Shown: positions 24,780-34,534, counted from the stretch's first letter. The stretch is 64,000 bases of DNA from Atopsyche davidsoni (GCA_022113835.1 JAILWY010000023.1:12956001-13020000), one strand, 5' to 3'. Notes: generated by a model from the letters alone, not told the origin. Numbers and translations: made by a program.

Positions 24780-25290
24780 AAAGTAATGGCAAAAAATAAT
24801 AAACAATATTTTCTCAAAATGGCCGGCGACGTCATCGCATGCATGTTGACAAACTGCGTCCAGCGAGCCGCCCGGCCACCTGAAAAGTCTCCCCGCGTCG
24901 GGCCCGGCCACGCCGCACAGAATCCGGGCCGGAATTTATACGCACGACCGGCAATTAGCGAATAAAAGTCAACCGCGCCGGCCCGAGCACCTCCGTATAC
25001 AGACACCTGAGAAACTTATACCCGCAACACACGCCCATACAATTCCTTTTTGAACCAAAGGACGCCGTGGAAAGCTTACACATAGTGCACAGATAAAAAG
25101 ATCATCTTTAGCGCCGTACAAACCGCTGCCGAACAAAAATAGTTTTTTTTATATTGTGCATTAAGTATATAACTGCTTGCGCGTTGTATGGTGGTTGCGC
25201 CGTTGTGTATCCCGAGCGACGGCAGTGCAGGTGTTCGCCCGACATTGTGTCGCCGATGGTAACCCTTGGAATGCCAAATATTCACTGGTT
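24780..25290. promoter_or_regulatory. GC-rich islet pair
   Basis: Two GC-rich segments (24815-25075 and 25170-25290) flank an AT-rich spacer. The first contains CAAAATGGCCGGCGACGTCA, combining a start-codon-like context, a Pho/YY1-type GCCAT core on the other strand and a CRE-like GACGTCA. Frames are open on both strands. Read as a regulatory or promoter-type block; the small frame inside is listed separately. Confidence 0.25.
24819..24965 (+). other. Small open frame with good start context, 48 codons
   Basis: The ATG at 24819 lies in CAAAATGG, close to the insect start consensus. The frame reads MAGDVIACMLTNCVQRAARP and continues to a TAA at 24963-24965, with mostly G/C third positions. 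No donor site or domain is evident, the product is not recognised, and the opposite strand is also open across the block. This may be a short exon or a chance frame. Confidence 0.2.
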
Positions 25291-25789
25291 TTTTTTGTTG
25301 TTTTTAAACATAATATGTTTGTAATTTATCTTCTCGGTTTGATCGCTTATCGGTATGCTTCTTACTATGTGGTGAAATGTATTAGCAACAAAATTTAGAT
25401 TCCAGGAATGGAACTTCAAGTTTTTGGCATTTTAGTCAGAACGGTAATATACGGCTAAATATTAGTCTACAACGTAAGATGACCAAATCATGCATATAAC
25501 AAAACGTAAAAAAATAAATTTTAAATTTGTAGCTTATAAGTTTATTTTAAAAACAGTTAAACTAATATGATTAGACATTTTACAAAAAAATATCATTTAA
25601 CTCTTTTCGCAATTAAAAAATAATACCAGCTCGTGAAGTTATGGTAGAATAAGATTTTGAAATTTAAACGTTGTTGTTCACAGTAATTACTTCTATATAG
25701 TCCACAACTTTTTATACGTTATAAGCTTAACGCCCTTAATTCTTCAAAAAGATTTTTAAAAAAATCAAATTTAATAGGACATCTCATTA

Positions 25790-26060
25790 TGTTCTATCCT
25801 CTTGCAATCGGCTCCCAATTTATAATAAATTAGCATCGCAAATTCCGGTAGAACTCGACAGCTCGTACATAATAATTCCATCGGCACTATATGGTTAAAC
25901 CCAGACCGTCTTCAGCGTGTTAGCCACGACTTAACCTTACGCCGCACCTTTCGAGAACACTTGGTGTGCAAATCCCGGGTTATCTCTTGTTCGAGAATAA
26001 GTAAGAGCAGAAAGCTAAGCGAGGTCGACTCTTCGAGGTGCGAAATGGTCTAAAGACTGT
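25790..26060. promoter_or_regulatory. GC-richer islet, possible regulatory element
   Basis: A block with TTTATAATAAATTAGC-type homeodomain sites next to GC-richer sequence, no reading frame. Flanks on both sides (25291-25789 and 26061-26529) are AT-rich and empty. Confidence 0.2.
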
Positions 26061-26529
26061 TCTGTATGGACAGTTTGATTTCTCTTGACATATAAAAAAA
26101 TTATAACAAATTAAAAAGTTTGTAAAAAAAAGATATACAATAATAATGTTATCTTATTCTGAAACCGAATAAGGATTAATATTGTTTTTTTTTTTATTAT
26201 TAAAATTTACTTGTATTAGAGATTTCCAATTCGAAAGGAAAGGACACTGAAGATTCATTGATAAGATGACATTTTACAGCTGATGCTATGGTCCAGTAGT
26301 TGATTTCGAAATAAATAGTATTGTGATAAAATGCTTAGTTTCATATGGCATAAACAAAGTAAGGATATTAAAAAATCCTTGGAAATTACGAGGAAAAATC
26401 TTATGGTATATTTTTTTTACATATGTTTTATTTTTAACGTACAGTGCTTTGATTAAAATTATGAAAATTAGCTATTGTTTAGGAAAGATAAACAATAAAA
26501 TTTAAATTTTTTAAAAACGGTTTGTATCA

Positions 26530-26780
26530 AATTTAATTCCGTGTAAGGCGGCTCGATGTCTTCTTCGGTTTTTCTCGAGGCAGACTTTGCACGTGTGCAA
26601 TTATTACAAAATCTGGAACAGGTCTCGGCCACTCTATATGCAAATCACACCGCAGCGGAGGCGATCCTCTACGAACACAATTATTATTTGCGCTTTGAGG
26701 ATGGCCTTCGCAAAATAAAAACGCAAGCCTGATAATTAAATGAGCGATAATGATTAATCATTATAATTGAAATAAATATT
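26530..26780. promoter_or_regulatory. Islet with POU octamer and 18-bp homeodomain palindrome
   Basis: A perfect octamer ATGCAAAT lies at 26638-26645. About 100 bp away is an 18-bp perfect palindrome ATAATGATTAATCATTAT (26747-26764), which contains overlapping TAATNNNATTA-type dimer sites for paired-class homeodomains. The combination in one islet with no reading frame is a good enhancer candidate. Confidence 0.35.
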
Positions 26781-28679
26781 TAAAGTGTGAAAATTTCGGT
26801 TAAAAATCGGTGGGCGAAGTGAATAAGACGTTACAACGGAACAATTACATGGTTTTTGGTGGTTTATTTGTATGTAATTATCACCGACACATCAGCGCAA
26901 ATCTTCTTCTACCCAACTAGAAAGACTCAGCTTCTATACCAAATATACAAATACAACAAATACCAAACCGGAATACTCTTATGAATTGACGACCCCTGCC
27001 ACTGAGCTACATGCCTAATATATTAAGAAATACCAACAGGATTATATTTTTTAATTTCCAAAAAATAAAAGTACTTTTATGGTTTTGATAACTTTCAAAA
27101 ATAAAATGATATCTTTTGACTCCCATTAAACCGTTATTGTTTGAATTTTATATCAATCTAAAATAATATTCATGTCACATGTTATTCGTATTGAGATTCT
27201 TAGAAGAAATTAGAGTAAATAAGAACTAATAAAAGAAAAATATAGTTTCAGTTAACATATTATAGTTTTGGTTGTATATATGTATACACATGTTAAAGAA
27301 TTTCAAAGAATCGTCAACTTTCACAGCTTGGGTTTAAATTCATATGGATCATTATTTAGAATAGTAACAAAATGGGCATGAATCATAACTCATTCATTTG
27401 ATATCTGCCGGTGTCTGGTACCAGATTCTTGCCTACGCCATTAATCTTTTGCATGATATCACCGCTAATTGCTCACATTTAAATACAAGTAAAACCGTCA
27501 CGACAAACCTATTCTCAGCACTCATTACCATTTGACTTTATCCGAATTGACTGGAAAAAAATCCCCGTTGATTTTGCTGTCAAGATTGTGTGTACGAATT
27601 TGGTTTGAGATGCTGAGATTGTAGATTGTTAGTCGACCAAATGTATCGCTTCTTCAGCCTCTCATGAGAGAGATATGATCGGAGATAGTTGACAAACAGA
27701 GCTTTTTATAGCTTTCGATGATATCTGGGGGTCTTATAGCCTGTAGTCAGAACTGTATTTGACAATATTTACTTCTTTTTTTACTTCTGAAATGACGTAC
27801 GTAAGCTATTAAAAATAAAAGCATACTGGTAATATACAAAGTAGTTTTTGAAATATATAAAATCATCGTAGTACCATACAAAGTATTTTTTTACTACAAA
27901 AAAAAAACAAATTTTATCAAGATCATCATCAGAATGTACTTAAGTAAAAATTTTGAATGATAAATTAATATCTCATAATTTATAAAAATACACGACGTAT
28001 TTATATGTATTTTATTTCTTTTATGTATTATATGTATTTATGTATTTCACGACATTTTATAAATTTACAAGTAATTCGCAATACCTATATATTACTCGAA
28101 TATTATTTTCCAGAACTGGAGATGCGACGACAGTGACTTGTAGCTTAATGTGATGATTCTAGAATAGCAGGTGTACGGAGTACAAAGGTGGCGCAAGTCC
28201 ATTAATTGTCTGGTTATTAATTAACTTAAGTGATCATGTGTAGTTAAAATAGATGGCATTCATACACCTTGGAAAAAGTGGCAGGTACTTTCGTAATTGA
28301 GAACTCGATTTTTTAAATATTAAGTGAACGTAAACATTAAGTACGTAGTTACTTCAATCATCAAAAGAACATTTATTTAACTAGCATAATCAATTAATAA
28401 GTAATTCAATAAATTTAATAAATTAAAAACACGACGTTTTAACATTCATTCATATTTAAAAATTAAAATTTATTAAGAATATCCTAATTTTTTTTGCCCC
28501 AAAAAAATTTTTCATTACAATAACTTTTTTGGTATGACTTTAGGAGTAAGATTTTTAAAATATTTTTTTTTTCTCGGTTTGCCATTTTATTTGCATTATT
28601 GATTGCATTCATCTGATTACATATGTTTACAAAATAAATTGTGTCAAGAACGTATAGCCGCAAACAAATGCACAATAAA
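26781..28679. other. AT-rich stretch
   Basis: A weak pol III A-box-like TAGCTCAGTGG (minus, 26999-27009) has only a degenerate B-box. The palindrome CTCTCATGAGAG lies at 27659-27670. No gene is supported. Confidence 0.4.
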
Positions 28680-28930
28680 ACATCGATGTAAGCTAAAGGT
28701 TACCCAGCAACAATTTGTCGATAACCCATCGCCCGTCGATACGCTGCGCTGGGAGCAAGTTCATTGATGTATCGTTTTTAATTAAACAACACAATATTTA
28801 TGCGACGAGGCTGAAATAATCGCACAGGTGTCCACCGGTGAAATGTTCGATTTGTGCCTTACTCGTAAAGTAACGCAAATAAGAACAGAGCCGACCTCGC
28901 GTTTCATGGAATACGAGTACTATTTTATTG
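28680..28930. promoter_or_regulatory. Islet with paired CGATA and homeodomain motifs
   Basis: GTCGATAACC and GTCGATACGC (about 28718-28743) give two CGATA cores of the BEAF/DREF type, followed by TTTTTAATTAAAC. CCCAGC and GCTGGG bracket the CGATA pair. There is no reading frame. Candidate regulatory element. Confidence 0.25.
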
Positions 28931-29595
28931 GTCATTAACCAAATACTAGAACAACGGATTATTCAGGATTGCGAAAATGCGCATATATTGCTATAGTTTA
29001 CTGACGATATAAATAGCTAATTAATCTTTAAATATATTGTGAGTATTTTATATATTTCTGTCACTATGCAGAAAATACTACGATCATGAGGAGTTTCAAA
29101 ATACTAAATAAATATATAATAACTAAATTTGGGTTTTTTTGTGTGTAGGAGCAGATACAGCTTTCAAAGAGAAAAAAATCATTTTAATATTTATGGTTTC
29201 TAAACTAATGCTAATAGACACGTTTAAACCAAATAAGCATTCAAAGGCGATTTGATCAGAAATTAAAAAAATAATTCAATTTAATGTTTGTATAAAACAA
29301 TAAAATTCCAAATGTATACTAGGGAGCGGAGTGGTTGATTACTTTATTGCTAAATTGGATTGAACGCAACTTATACACGTGAGTTGCGTAGCAAGTAGTT
29401 TTTTCAAAACACCGCATTAAATCGCCATAAAAATATATTTGAAGGGATAAAGATAATCAGAATCAAATTAAGGTTAAAAATCTTTCGATAAATCTGCTGG
29501 CAACACTATAGTGAGATTGGCTTTAATTGTGATTTTTTGCAGCGAAAAAAAACCACTAATTAAGTTGCGTATTTGAATGTTTTATTATTTTTCAG

Positions 29596-29647
29596 GTCGA
29601 GTCCCCGGCTGCAGCCTCCGCGCCCGGCCGGGCGGCTTCCTACGCAG
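29596..29647 (+). other. Candidate 52-nt exon
   Basis: A pyrimidine-rich TTTTATTATTTTTCAG ends at 29595 and a GTAGGT donor begins at 29648, framing a 52-nt GC-rich segment in AT-rich surroundings. All three frames are open (for example VESPAAASAPGRAASYA). The sharp jump in composition at both splice signals is what a real exon shows. 52 nt is not a multiple of three, so skipping it would shift the frame. The protein is not recognised, and no partner exon is firmly identified. Confidence 0.4.
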
Positions 29648-29900
29648 GTAGGTTAATTAAACAAGAACTTTTTGCTGAAAGTTAATTGTGCCGTGATACA
29701 GGCGGGCCGGGGCGCGCGGCTCGGGATAACCGCCGAAAGGAACTACCGGTCGAACTTTATTGATTTTCGAGGAGGAGAAATAAATCAGCGTTTAATGGCG
29801 CCGAGTGACTTTCTAAAGCCTTAAGTGTTACTTCAACGAGATAAAAACGACTAGGCTTAATTAAAGCTTTAACTTCCCCGACGAGTTGCCACATTGTTGC
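29648..29900. promoter_or_regulatory. Islet downstream of the candidate exon
   Basis: GC-rich sequence continues after the donor for about 250 bp, with TTAATTAAAC, TTTATTGATTTTCG and TTTAATGGCGCC motifs. Long conserved intronic sequence beside a small alternative exon would look like this, but conservation cannot be checked here. Confidence 0.25.
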
Positions 29901-30279
29901 CGAAAATTACCAACTTAACAATCTATAAAACAATTATTGGAAAAGTATTTTTTTTTGCTATGCAAACAATCTTTTGGTTGTTTTTTTCTCATATCGGATG
30001 CAATAAATCAGTATATAAAAAGAATTTCCATGTTATCTCAATCAAGAGTAGTGGATGGGATTACAGTCAAAATACATAATTAAATTAGTTGTGGCATACA
30101 GATTCATCTTCTTCGGATACAAAAATATTCATATCGGATAAATGCTCATATAAGTGCATCATCTCTTCTTGTGCTAAGCCTGAGAAGTGTTATTTTCGAG
30201 TATTTTTATTGGGCATTTTATAAAATCGAATTATTTACCAATGATGCATCAATTCGAGAGATTTATTTTCATTGTATAT

Positions 30280-30850
30280 CGGTTACCCATAAAAACCTAA
30301 AAACATATTATTTAATGTAAGGACATGCATTTTTATCCATAAATTGGGATATAAACGGATCTTTGGTATAAAATGTGTACAGAAAATAATTTTAGCTACA
30401 ACACACAAAATTATCAATTAAAATGTAATATCACGACACTACTGTAAAGAAACAGTTGCTGTGTCGGAAATTATTACAGAAAATCGCCATAATCCCCACA
30501 AAAAGCCCCAAAATTATAATCTGCAACATTCAATACAGTTCACTTAAAATTTTAAAATAATTTGGTGCACAATCTCCAAACCTGTCAATAAAAGTTCTTA
30601 TCTACAGATACTGCCCCAATTTCCCATAAAAACAACAGAAGCGGAACATTGTTGTATAAACGCTTAGAAATCTTATCCTGTCCCAGCGAGGGACCTTCAG
30701 ACATTCTATAATTACCCACAGACAAGTTTTTTTGTACCTCCCAGACGCTCAAATCTCAATAGCCAATATATTCGCCCATAAAAACGTCAACAGGCGTCTG
30801 TGTAACCTTTGAGCGTTTCCTATTCCGCTCTCTGGCTCACCATCTAGGCA
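30280..30850. promoter_or_regulatory. Islet with three CCCATAAAAAC sites
   Basis: The 11-mer CCCATAAAAAC occurs exactly at 30286-30296, 30623-30633 and 30775-30785. On the other strand this is GTTTTTATGGG, which contains the TTTATGG core bound by Caudal and posterior Hox proteins. The rest of the block is of intermediate GC content, with no reading frame. Confidence 0.3.
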
Positions 30851-31259
30851 AGTAGACTATAGGACGACAAACTAAAGTACGCTTATTAAAATAATATTTA
30901 TAGTCATTTTAAAATAATATTTTATACATTAAGCTCCCAAGCATATGAATAAGTTCACCTTCAATAAATTATAAAGATTTTTTAGAGTGAATTATATACT
31001 TTTATCCAGTTTTTAGAAATAGTGAAAATCAAGGTATTTCGTTATTGTAAAATCTTGATCACACGGTGTAGATTTCTTTTAGTTTCTATTTCAACACCCT
31101 TTCAAACAATCCCTGTATTATTTGAATTGAAAATTCATGTCTGCGTGTCTATATTTGTTAATACTTGTATATATAAAAAATCAAGGCTGCAAACATTGTT
31201 TTGTCATTCTATACCGAATCGTAAACTTCGAGCTTATCTCTTTTTACCTTCCTTACCTT

Positions 31260-31530
31260 AAACGGTGCTGTGATTTTGGATCTTACCTTCGCCGATGGCG
31301 CGGCGCCACTCGCATGCTGTTATCTATCAGTGATTTATGTCCCTCCGTCTCAAAGCAGACAGCAGAAGATATCAGGTGGTATTGTCGGACGGGACCCGCC
31401 AGGTTTATTGACCGCTGGAACAATGGACCACACAGGTCAGTCAGACGGTCGCATTACGGTACGCCCCGCAGTATGTAAATACTAGGGACAAATTAAAACT
31501 GGCGCCAGTGACAGGTAACGATCTGTTTTT
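31260..31530. promoter_or_regulatory. GC-richer islet with a minus-strand donor-like site
   Basis: On the minus strand ATGCGAGTGGCG...CGGCGAAG|GTAAGA puts a start codon ten codons before a consensus donor (GT at about 31288), which could be a short first coding exon. The same block holds TTTATTGACC and ACAATGG (forkhead and Sox-type sites). Frames on the plus strand (31137-31478, 31270-31485) show no domain. Mixed evidence; regulatory block preferred. Confidence 0.2.
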
Positions 31531-31770
31531 GTGCCATTAGTGCCTGTACTGCCATAAACGGAATATTTGACTCGGTTTATTACATCAAAAAAAACATCGT
31601 TAAATAGTCAAACTTTAAAATTGTGATATATGCTTGTGTGTTTGTATATGAAAATGTTATATACCTTTTCGCAGTCATAACTTGATTAGTTGAATTAGCT
31701 ATCCATTAGCATTTTTTATAAGATAGAATTTTAACTGTATTTATAATGTCTTATCTTTAAGATTTATTTA

Positions 31771-32191
31771 TCTATATATATAAAACACAAACTCAAAAAC
31801 CGGCGGTTATTTGGCTGCGCTAAGCTTTAAAACCATCGAACCGATGTGCCCAAAACCGGTTTCATTTGAAAGCCAATAATACCGAGGTGGTCTGAGGCTA
31901 TTTAAATTAAACAATTAATAATCAAATTCGGTTTATTTAATCAAATAGATTTTCGACATTTCCCATACAAAGGTTTAAACATTTTGCGGTAGGGAATACT
32001 TTTCAAAAAAGGAGCAGTAACATTTTCGCGTATATGCAAGCTGCCAACAAAAAAACACTGATCTACAATCCTGCTTGGTCGGAAATCTCGCCTGGTCAGT
32101 CATCGCATCACAGAAAAGATTTTTTTTTGAACAAATAAAAAATGTATTTATATTTTTATTTAGCGTAGTAGCACGGCCGGGTATCCGCTAG
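31771..32191 (+). mobile_element. Non-autonomous Helitron
   Basis: The element starts TCTATATATATAAAA after an A (31770) and ends GGGTATCCGCTAG before a T (32192). A 5' TC, a 3' CTAG end, a GC-rich subterminal segment (CACGGCCGGG) and insertion between A and T without target duplication are the marks of Helitrons. Short lepidopteran Helitrons with this TCTATATATATAAAA start are common. At 421 bp it has no room for the Rep/helicase protein and contains no reading frame, so it would depend on an autonomous relative. The terminal hairpin stem is short (CGG/CCG), so the family is not certain. Confidence 0.7.
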
Positions 32192-32322
32192 TGTATTATA
32201 TTAGTGACGTATACTTTTTTTTAAAAACAATCTCATATTCATTTTAATTGAATAATTTAATTGAAAAATTATTATTGTAATAGAATAATTTACTATTTTA
32301 TATTTTCCACCATGTTTGGATG
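32192..32322. other. Short spacer between Helitron and piggyBac element
   Basis: About 130 bp of AT-rich host sequence separates the two insertions; nothing else is seen in it. Confidence 0.5.
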
Positions 32323-32326
32323 TTAA
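32323..32326. repeat. Left TTAA target duplication of the piggyBac element
   Basis: TTAA immediately outside CCCTTTGAACT; it matches the TTAA at 34535-34538. piggyBac elements insert at TTAA and duplicate it. Confidence 0.85.
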
Positions 32327-32337
32327 CCCTTTGAACT
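32327..32337 (+). repeat. piggyBac left terminal inverted repeat
   Basis: CCCTTTGAACT, next to TTAA; pairs with 34524-34534 with two mismatches. Confidence 0.75.
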
Positions 32338-32355
32338 TTTTTTTGTTTGACGTAC

Positions 32356-32366
32356 TTGTAACTCCG
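32356..32366 (+). repeat. piggyBac subterminal inverted repeat, left copy
   Basis: TTGTAACTCCG lies 29 bp inside the left end. The exact reverse complement is at 34478-34488, 46 bp inside the right end. Unequal spacing at the two ends is usual for piggyBac, whose transposase reads the ends asymmetrically. Confidence 0.7.
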
Positions 32367-32488
32367 ATGTTTTTTTTGCAATTTGAAGAAAAAATGGTAT
32401 ATTTTGGACAAAATTAATTAAAAAAAAAACAAAAACAGGTATCATGCAAATGGACATTTTAATGATCAGATAGATACATACAAATTAA

Positions 32489-32494
32489 TTTATT
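32489..32494 (-). terminator. Polyadenylation signal of the transposase gene
   Basis: AATAAA on the minus strand, starting 16 bases past the TAG stop codon of the transposase. It lies inside the element, so the transposon supplies its own 3' end signal. Confidence 0.55.
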
Positions 32495-32510
32495 TAGGTA
32501 AAATAACAAT

Positions 32511-34277
32511 CTAAGAATAATTTTCAATTTTATAGTTTTTCATAGTATGGTATTTGAAGAAACAATCTCCCAAATGCATCCTAGGTTTTCCAGGACAAGT
32601 GTCACAATACTCATACGTCTCGTGTCTATGTCCTTTTTTGTTCCTCTGTGAGCACACCACACAGTCCCTCTTTGATCCTTTCCGCAAAACGTGCAATTTA
32701 CCATCGAGTCGTACCTCAGACGTAGAAGTAGATGGCTTACTTCGAGGCTCACGAAAGTCTCCAACTAGTTGGTCTACCAGGATTTTTATAAACTTTAAGT
32801 GATTCAAAGGTTTTACATTATTTTTTAATTTTATGGTTTTGTACATTATGTAAGCGTTGATTGAACACAATTCCATCCCCCAGAAAAAAAGTTTTCTCCA
32901 CCACTTCAAAGACTTTCTAAGAAAGCAGTATGTGGATGCATATTGGTCTGCTCGGTCCACTCCGCCCATAGATTTTGTGTAACTCAGTACCACGGCTGGT
33001 TTCTCAGTTACCAATTGGACGCCACCTCTTCCTACTCTGGAAACAGTTGACGTCATAGCATTAGTAGTATTGCTGAGCATCGTTACTACCCTTTTGTTCT
33101 TCCAGGCCAAAAGCATCGTTCCTCTTTTTTTTACAGCAAAAACTTTCTTATTGAAAAATTTAGGTTTTTTGATGCTTATTGGAACTCCTTTTCGGTTAGT
33201 TTGTATGGTCCCAGTTAGATGGCATTTCATTTTTAGGAGTTCTTCAGCAAGTGGCAAGCTTGTGTAGTACCTGTCCGTGAACATGTGGTATCCTTGGGCG
33301 TTGGGAACCTTTTCCAATATTTTTTTAAATAAATGGAGAGGTATTCTTGTAGTCACAGGCAAATCTGGTCTTATTAGACTCTCTGTACTAATACTGCCAA
33401 AATAAGGAAGAATGTTGTACACATATGATGACTCAGAATCAGTCAGGACATAAATTTGTATTCCCCACTTCGTAGGTTTGTTGGGATTGTACGTTATGAA
33501 ACATACTTTCCCCTTGAATGTCACTACCGATTCATCGACACATATATTTTTGTTTGGTATAAAATATTGAGAAAATTTTTCATTGATGTATTCCAAGAAA
33601 TTACTGGCTTTTTTTATACGTGTCCTTAAATTACTAGGACCAGGATCCTGAGTCTTTAAATGCAACATCCAAAATATTTGATTGAATCGGGATCTTGTGA
33701 AAATATCTGAAAAGAATGGAACTCTGGAGTTATGCTTAGTAGACCAATACGCTTGCATATTAGCAAGAGGCATTGTTCCCATATTCAAAATCACTCCAAT
33801 AAAAGCCCAGAACTCTTCTTTTTGTACATCACGCCAACTGCACCATGCAGAGTTTTTAGATATTACTTTTGATTGAAGTTTGATTTTTGCATATGTGTTC
33901 GTTTCTTTTATTATTTCATCAACCAACTCGTCTGTAAAAAATAATTTAAAAAATTGGATAGGTTCTGTTACTGTTGAAGAAACTTGTGGTCCAGTATTGT
34001 GTGGTCCAATATCGAAGTTCAGAGTGCTCGGAGTATCTTCTACATTGGAAATATCCACCCATTCATCGTCTTGCGGATCTTTAGCAGCTGAAACACTCGA
34101 ATTACTAGTTGATGACTCAAGTACACCAACTTTCCGTTTTTTATACACTATAAAGTCTGATTCATCACTAGAACTCTGATTATCACTTGTTTCCAACATA
34201 GTTTCATGTTTTTTGTCACCATACACACTAAAAATAAACTCATCTTCACTTTCACTTAGTTCAAAATATTCTTCCAT
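32511..34277 (-). CDS. piggyBac-family transposase
   Basis: A 588-residue protein, close to the 594 residues of the founding Trichoplusia element. It cuts and pastes the surrounding transposon at TTAA sites in the nucleus. The N-terminal 100 residues are acidic and Ser-rich, with a basic KKRKV (46-50) that may be a nuclear localisation signal. The DDE_Tnp_1_7-type core follows, with D248 in CVDESV, D335 in FTDRYYTS, and D441 and D444 in GGVDRADQ; these match the DDD catalytic triad plus the extra Asp of piggyBac. YNPNKPTKWGI (263-273) is also family-typical. The C-terminus has the Cys/His cross-brace domain (C539, C542, H550, H552, C558, C561, H568, C572, H577) that binds the ends. The first Met was chosen because it opens the frame and precedes the acidic leader. 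There are no frameshifts or internal stops, so activity is plausible but untested. Confidence 0.95.
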   Translation of the reverse strand: MEEYFELSESEDEFIFSVYGDKKHETMLETSDNQSSSDESDFIVYKKRKVGVLESSTSNSSVSAAKDPQDDEWVDISNVEDTPSTLNFDIGPHNTGPQVSSTVTEPIQFFKLFFTDELVDEIIKETNTYAKIKLQSKVISKNSAWCSWRDVQKEEFWAFIGVILNMGTMPLANMQAYWSTKHNSRVPFFSDIFTRSRFNQIFWMLHLKTQDPGPSNLRTRIKKASNFLEYINEKFSQYFIPNKNICVDESVVTFKGKVCFITYNPNKPTKWGIQIYVLTDSESSYVYNILPYFGSISTESLIRPDLPVTTRIPLHLFKKILEKVPNAQGYHMFTDRYYTSLPLAEELLKMKCHLTGTIQTNRKGVPISIKKPKFFNKKVFAVKKRGTMLLAWKNKRVVTMLSNTTNAMTSTVSRVGRGGVQLVTEKPAVVLSYTKSMGGVDRADQYASTYCFLRKSLKWWRKLFFWGMELCSINAYIMYKTIKLKNNVKPLNHLKFIKILVDQLVGDFREPRSKPSTSTSEVRLDGKLHVLRKGSKRDCVVCSQRNKKGHRHETYEYCDTCPGKPRMHLGDCFFKYHTMKNYKIENYS

Positions 34278-34396
34278 TTTTAAGGCGAAAAAAACTTGTA
34301 AATTTTTACACGTGCATATATGAAATTACTAACTAAATTTAACAATGTGAATACGTCTGAATGGCAGCAATTACTTTGCCAAACTGACAAAAAGGG

Positions 34397-34402
34397 TTTA
34401 TA
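34397..34402 (-). promoter_or_regulatory. Possible TATA box of the transposase gene
   Basis: TATAAA on the minus strand, 120 bp before the start codon and inside the element. No convincing initiator is found at the usual distance (a TCAG lies only about 17 bp and another about 44 bp downstream), so the assignment is weak. Confidence 0.3.
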
Positions 34403-34457
34403 CCTGCTCTAATACGCACCTAGACTTCTTATAGGGTAAACAATAAAAGGTGCACTA

Positions 34458-34476
34458 TGGCGACCTATAGTCGCCA
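34458..34476. repeat. Perfect hairpin in the piggyBac right end
   Basis: TGGCGAC (34458-34464), five bases, GTCGCCA (34470-34476). It overlaps the first of two TCGCCAACGGAGT repeats and may be a transposase binding structure. Confidence 0.65.
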
Positions 34477-34526
34477 ACGGAGTTACAAAGGAATTTACCA
34501 TGTCGACATATTGTCGCCAACGGAGT
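34471..34526 (-). repeat. 13-bp direct repeat in the piggyBac right end
   Basis: TCGCCAACGGAGT occurs exactly at 34471-34483 and 34514-34526, 43 bp apart, with the outer copy adjoining the terminal repeat. Repeated subterminal motifs at one end are likely transposase binding sites. Confidence 0.75.
34478..34488 (-). repeat. piggyBac subterminal inverted repeat, right copy
   Basis: CGGAGTTACAA, the exact complement of 32356-32366. Confidence 0.7.
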
Positions 34527-34534
34527 GGAAAGGG
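34524..34534 (-). repeat. piggyBac right terminal inverted repeat
   Basis: Reads CCCTTTCCACT inward from the right end; it lies directly against the TTAA at 34535. Confidence 0.75.

Larger units (their letters stand above)
32327..34534 (-). mobile_element. Intact piggyBac-family DNA transposon
   Basis: A 2208-bp element bounded by TTAA on both sides. Terminal inverted repeats are short: CCCTTTGAACT at the left end (32327-32337) and CCCTTTCCACT reading inward from the right end (34534-34524), 9 of 11 positions identical. A subterminal inverted repeat TTGTAACTCCG (32356-32366) pairs with its exact complement at 34478-34488. The right end adds a 13-bp direct repeat and a hairpin. The element carries one full-length transposase gene and nothing else. 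Uninterrupted reading frame, matching ends and an undecayed TTAA pair point to a recent insertion that may still be mobile, which also argues against a domesticated gene. Confidence 0.92.

Noticed and set aside
26940..27012. Second tRNA-like or SINE sequence on the minus strand
   Set aside because: The A-box TAGCTCAGTGG is good, but the B-box region (CGGTTTGGTATTT) is degenerate and no cloverleaf forms.
32511..34277. Domesticated (host-use) piggyBac-derived gene
   Set aside because: Domesticated copies normally lose their terminal repeats; here the repeats and both TTAA duplications are intact, so a transposon is the simpler reading.
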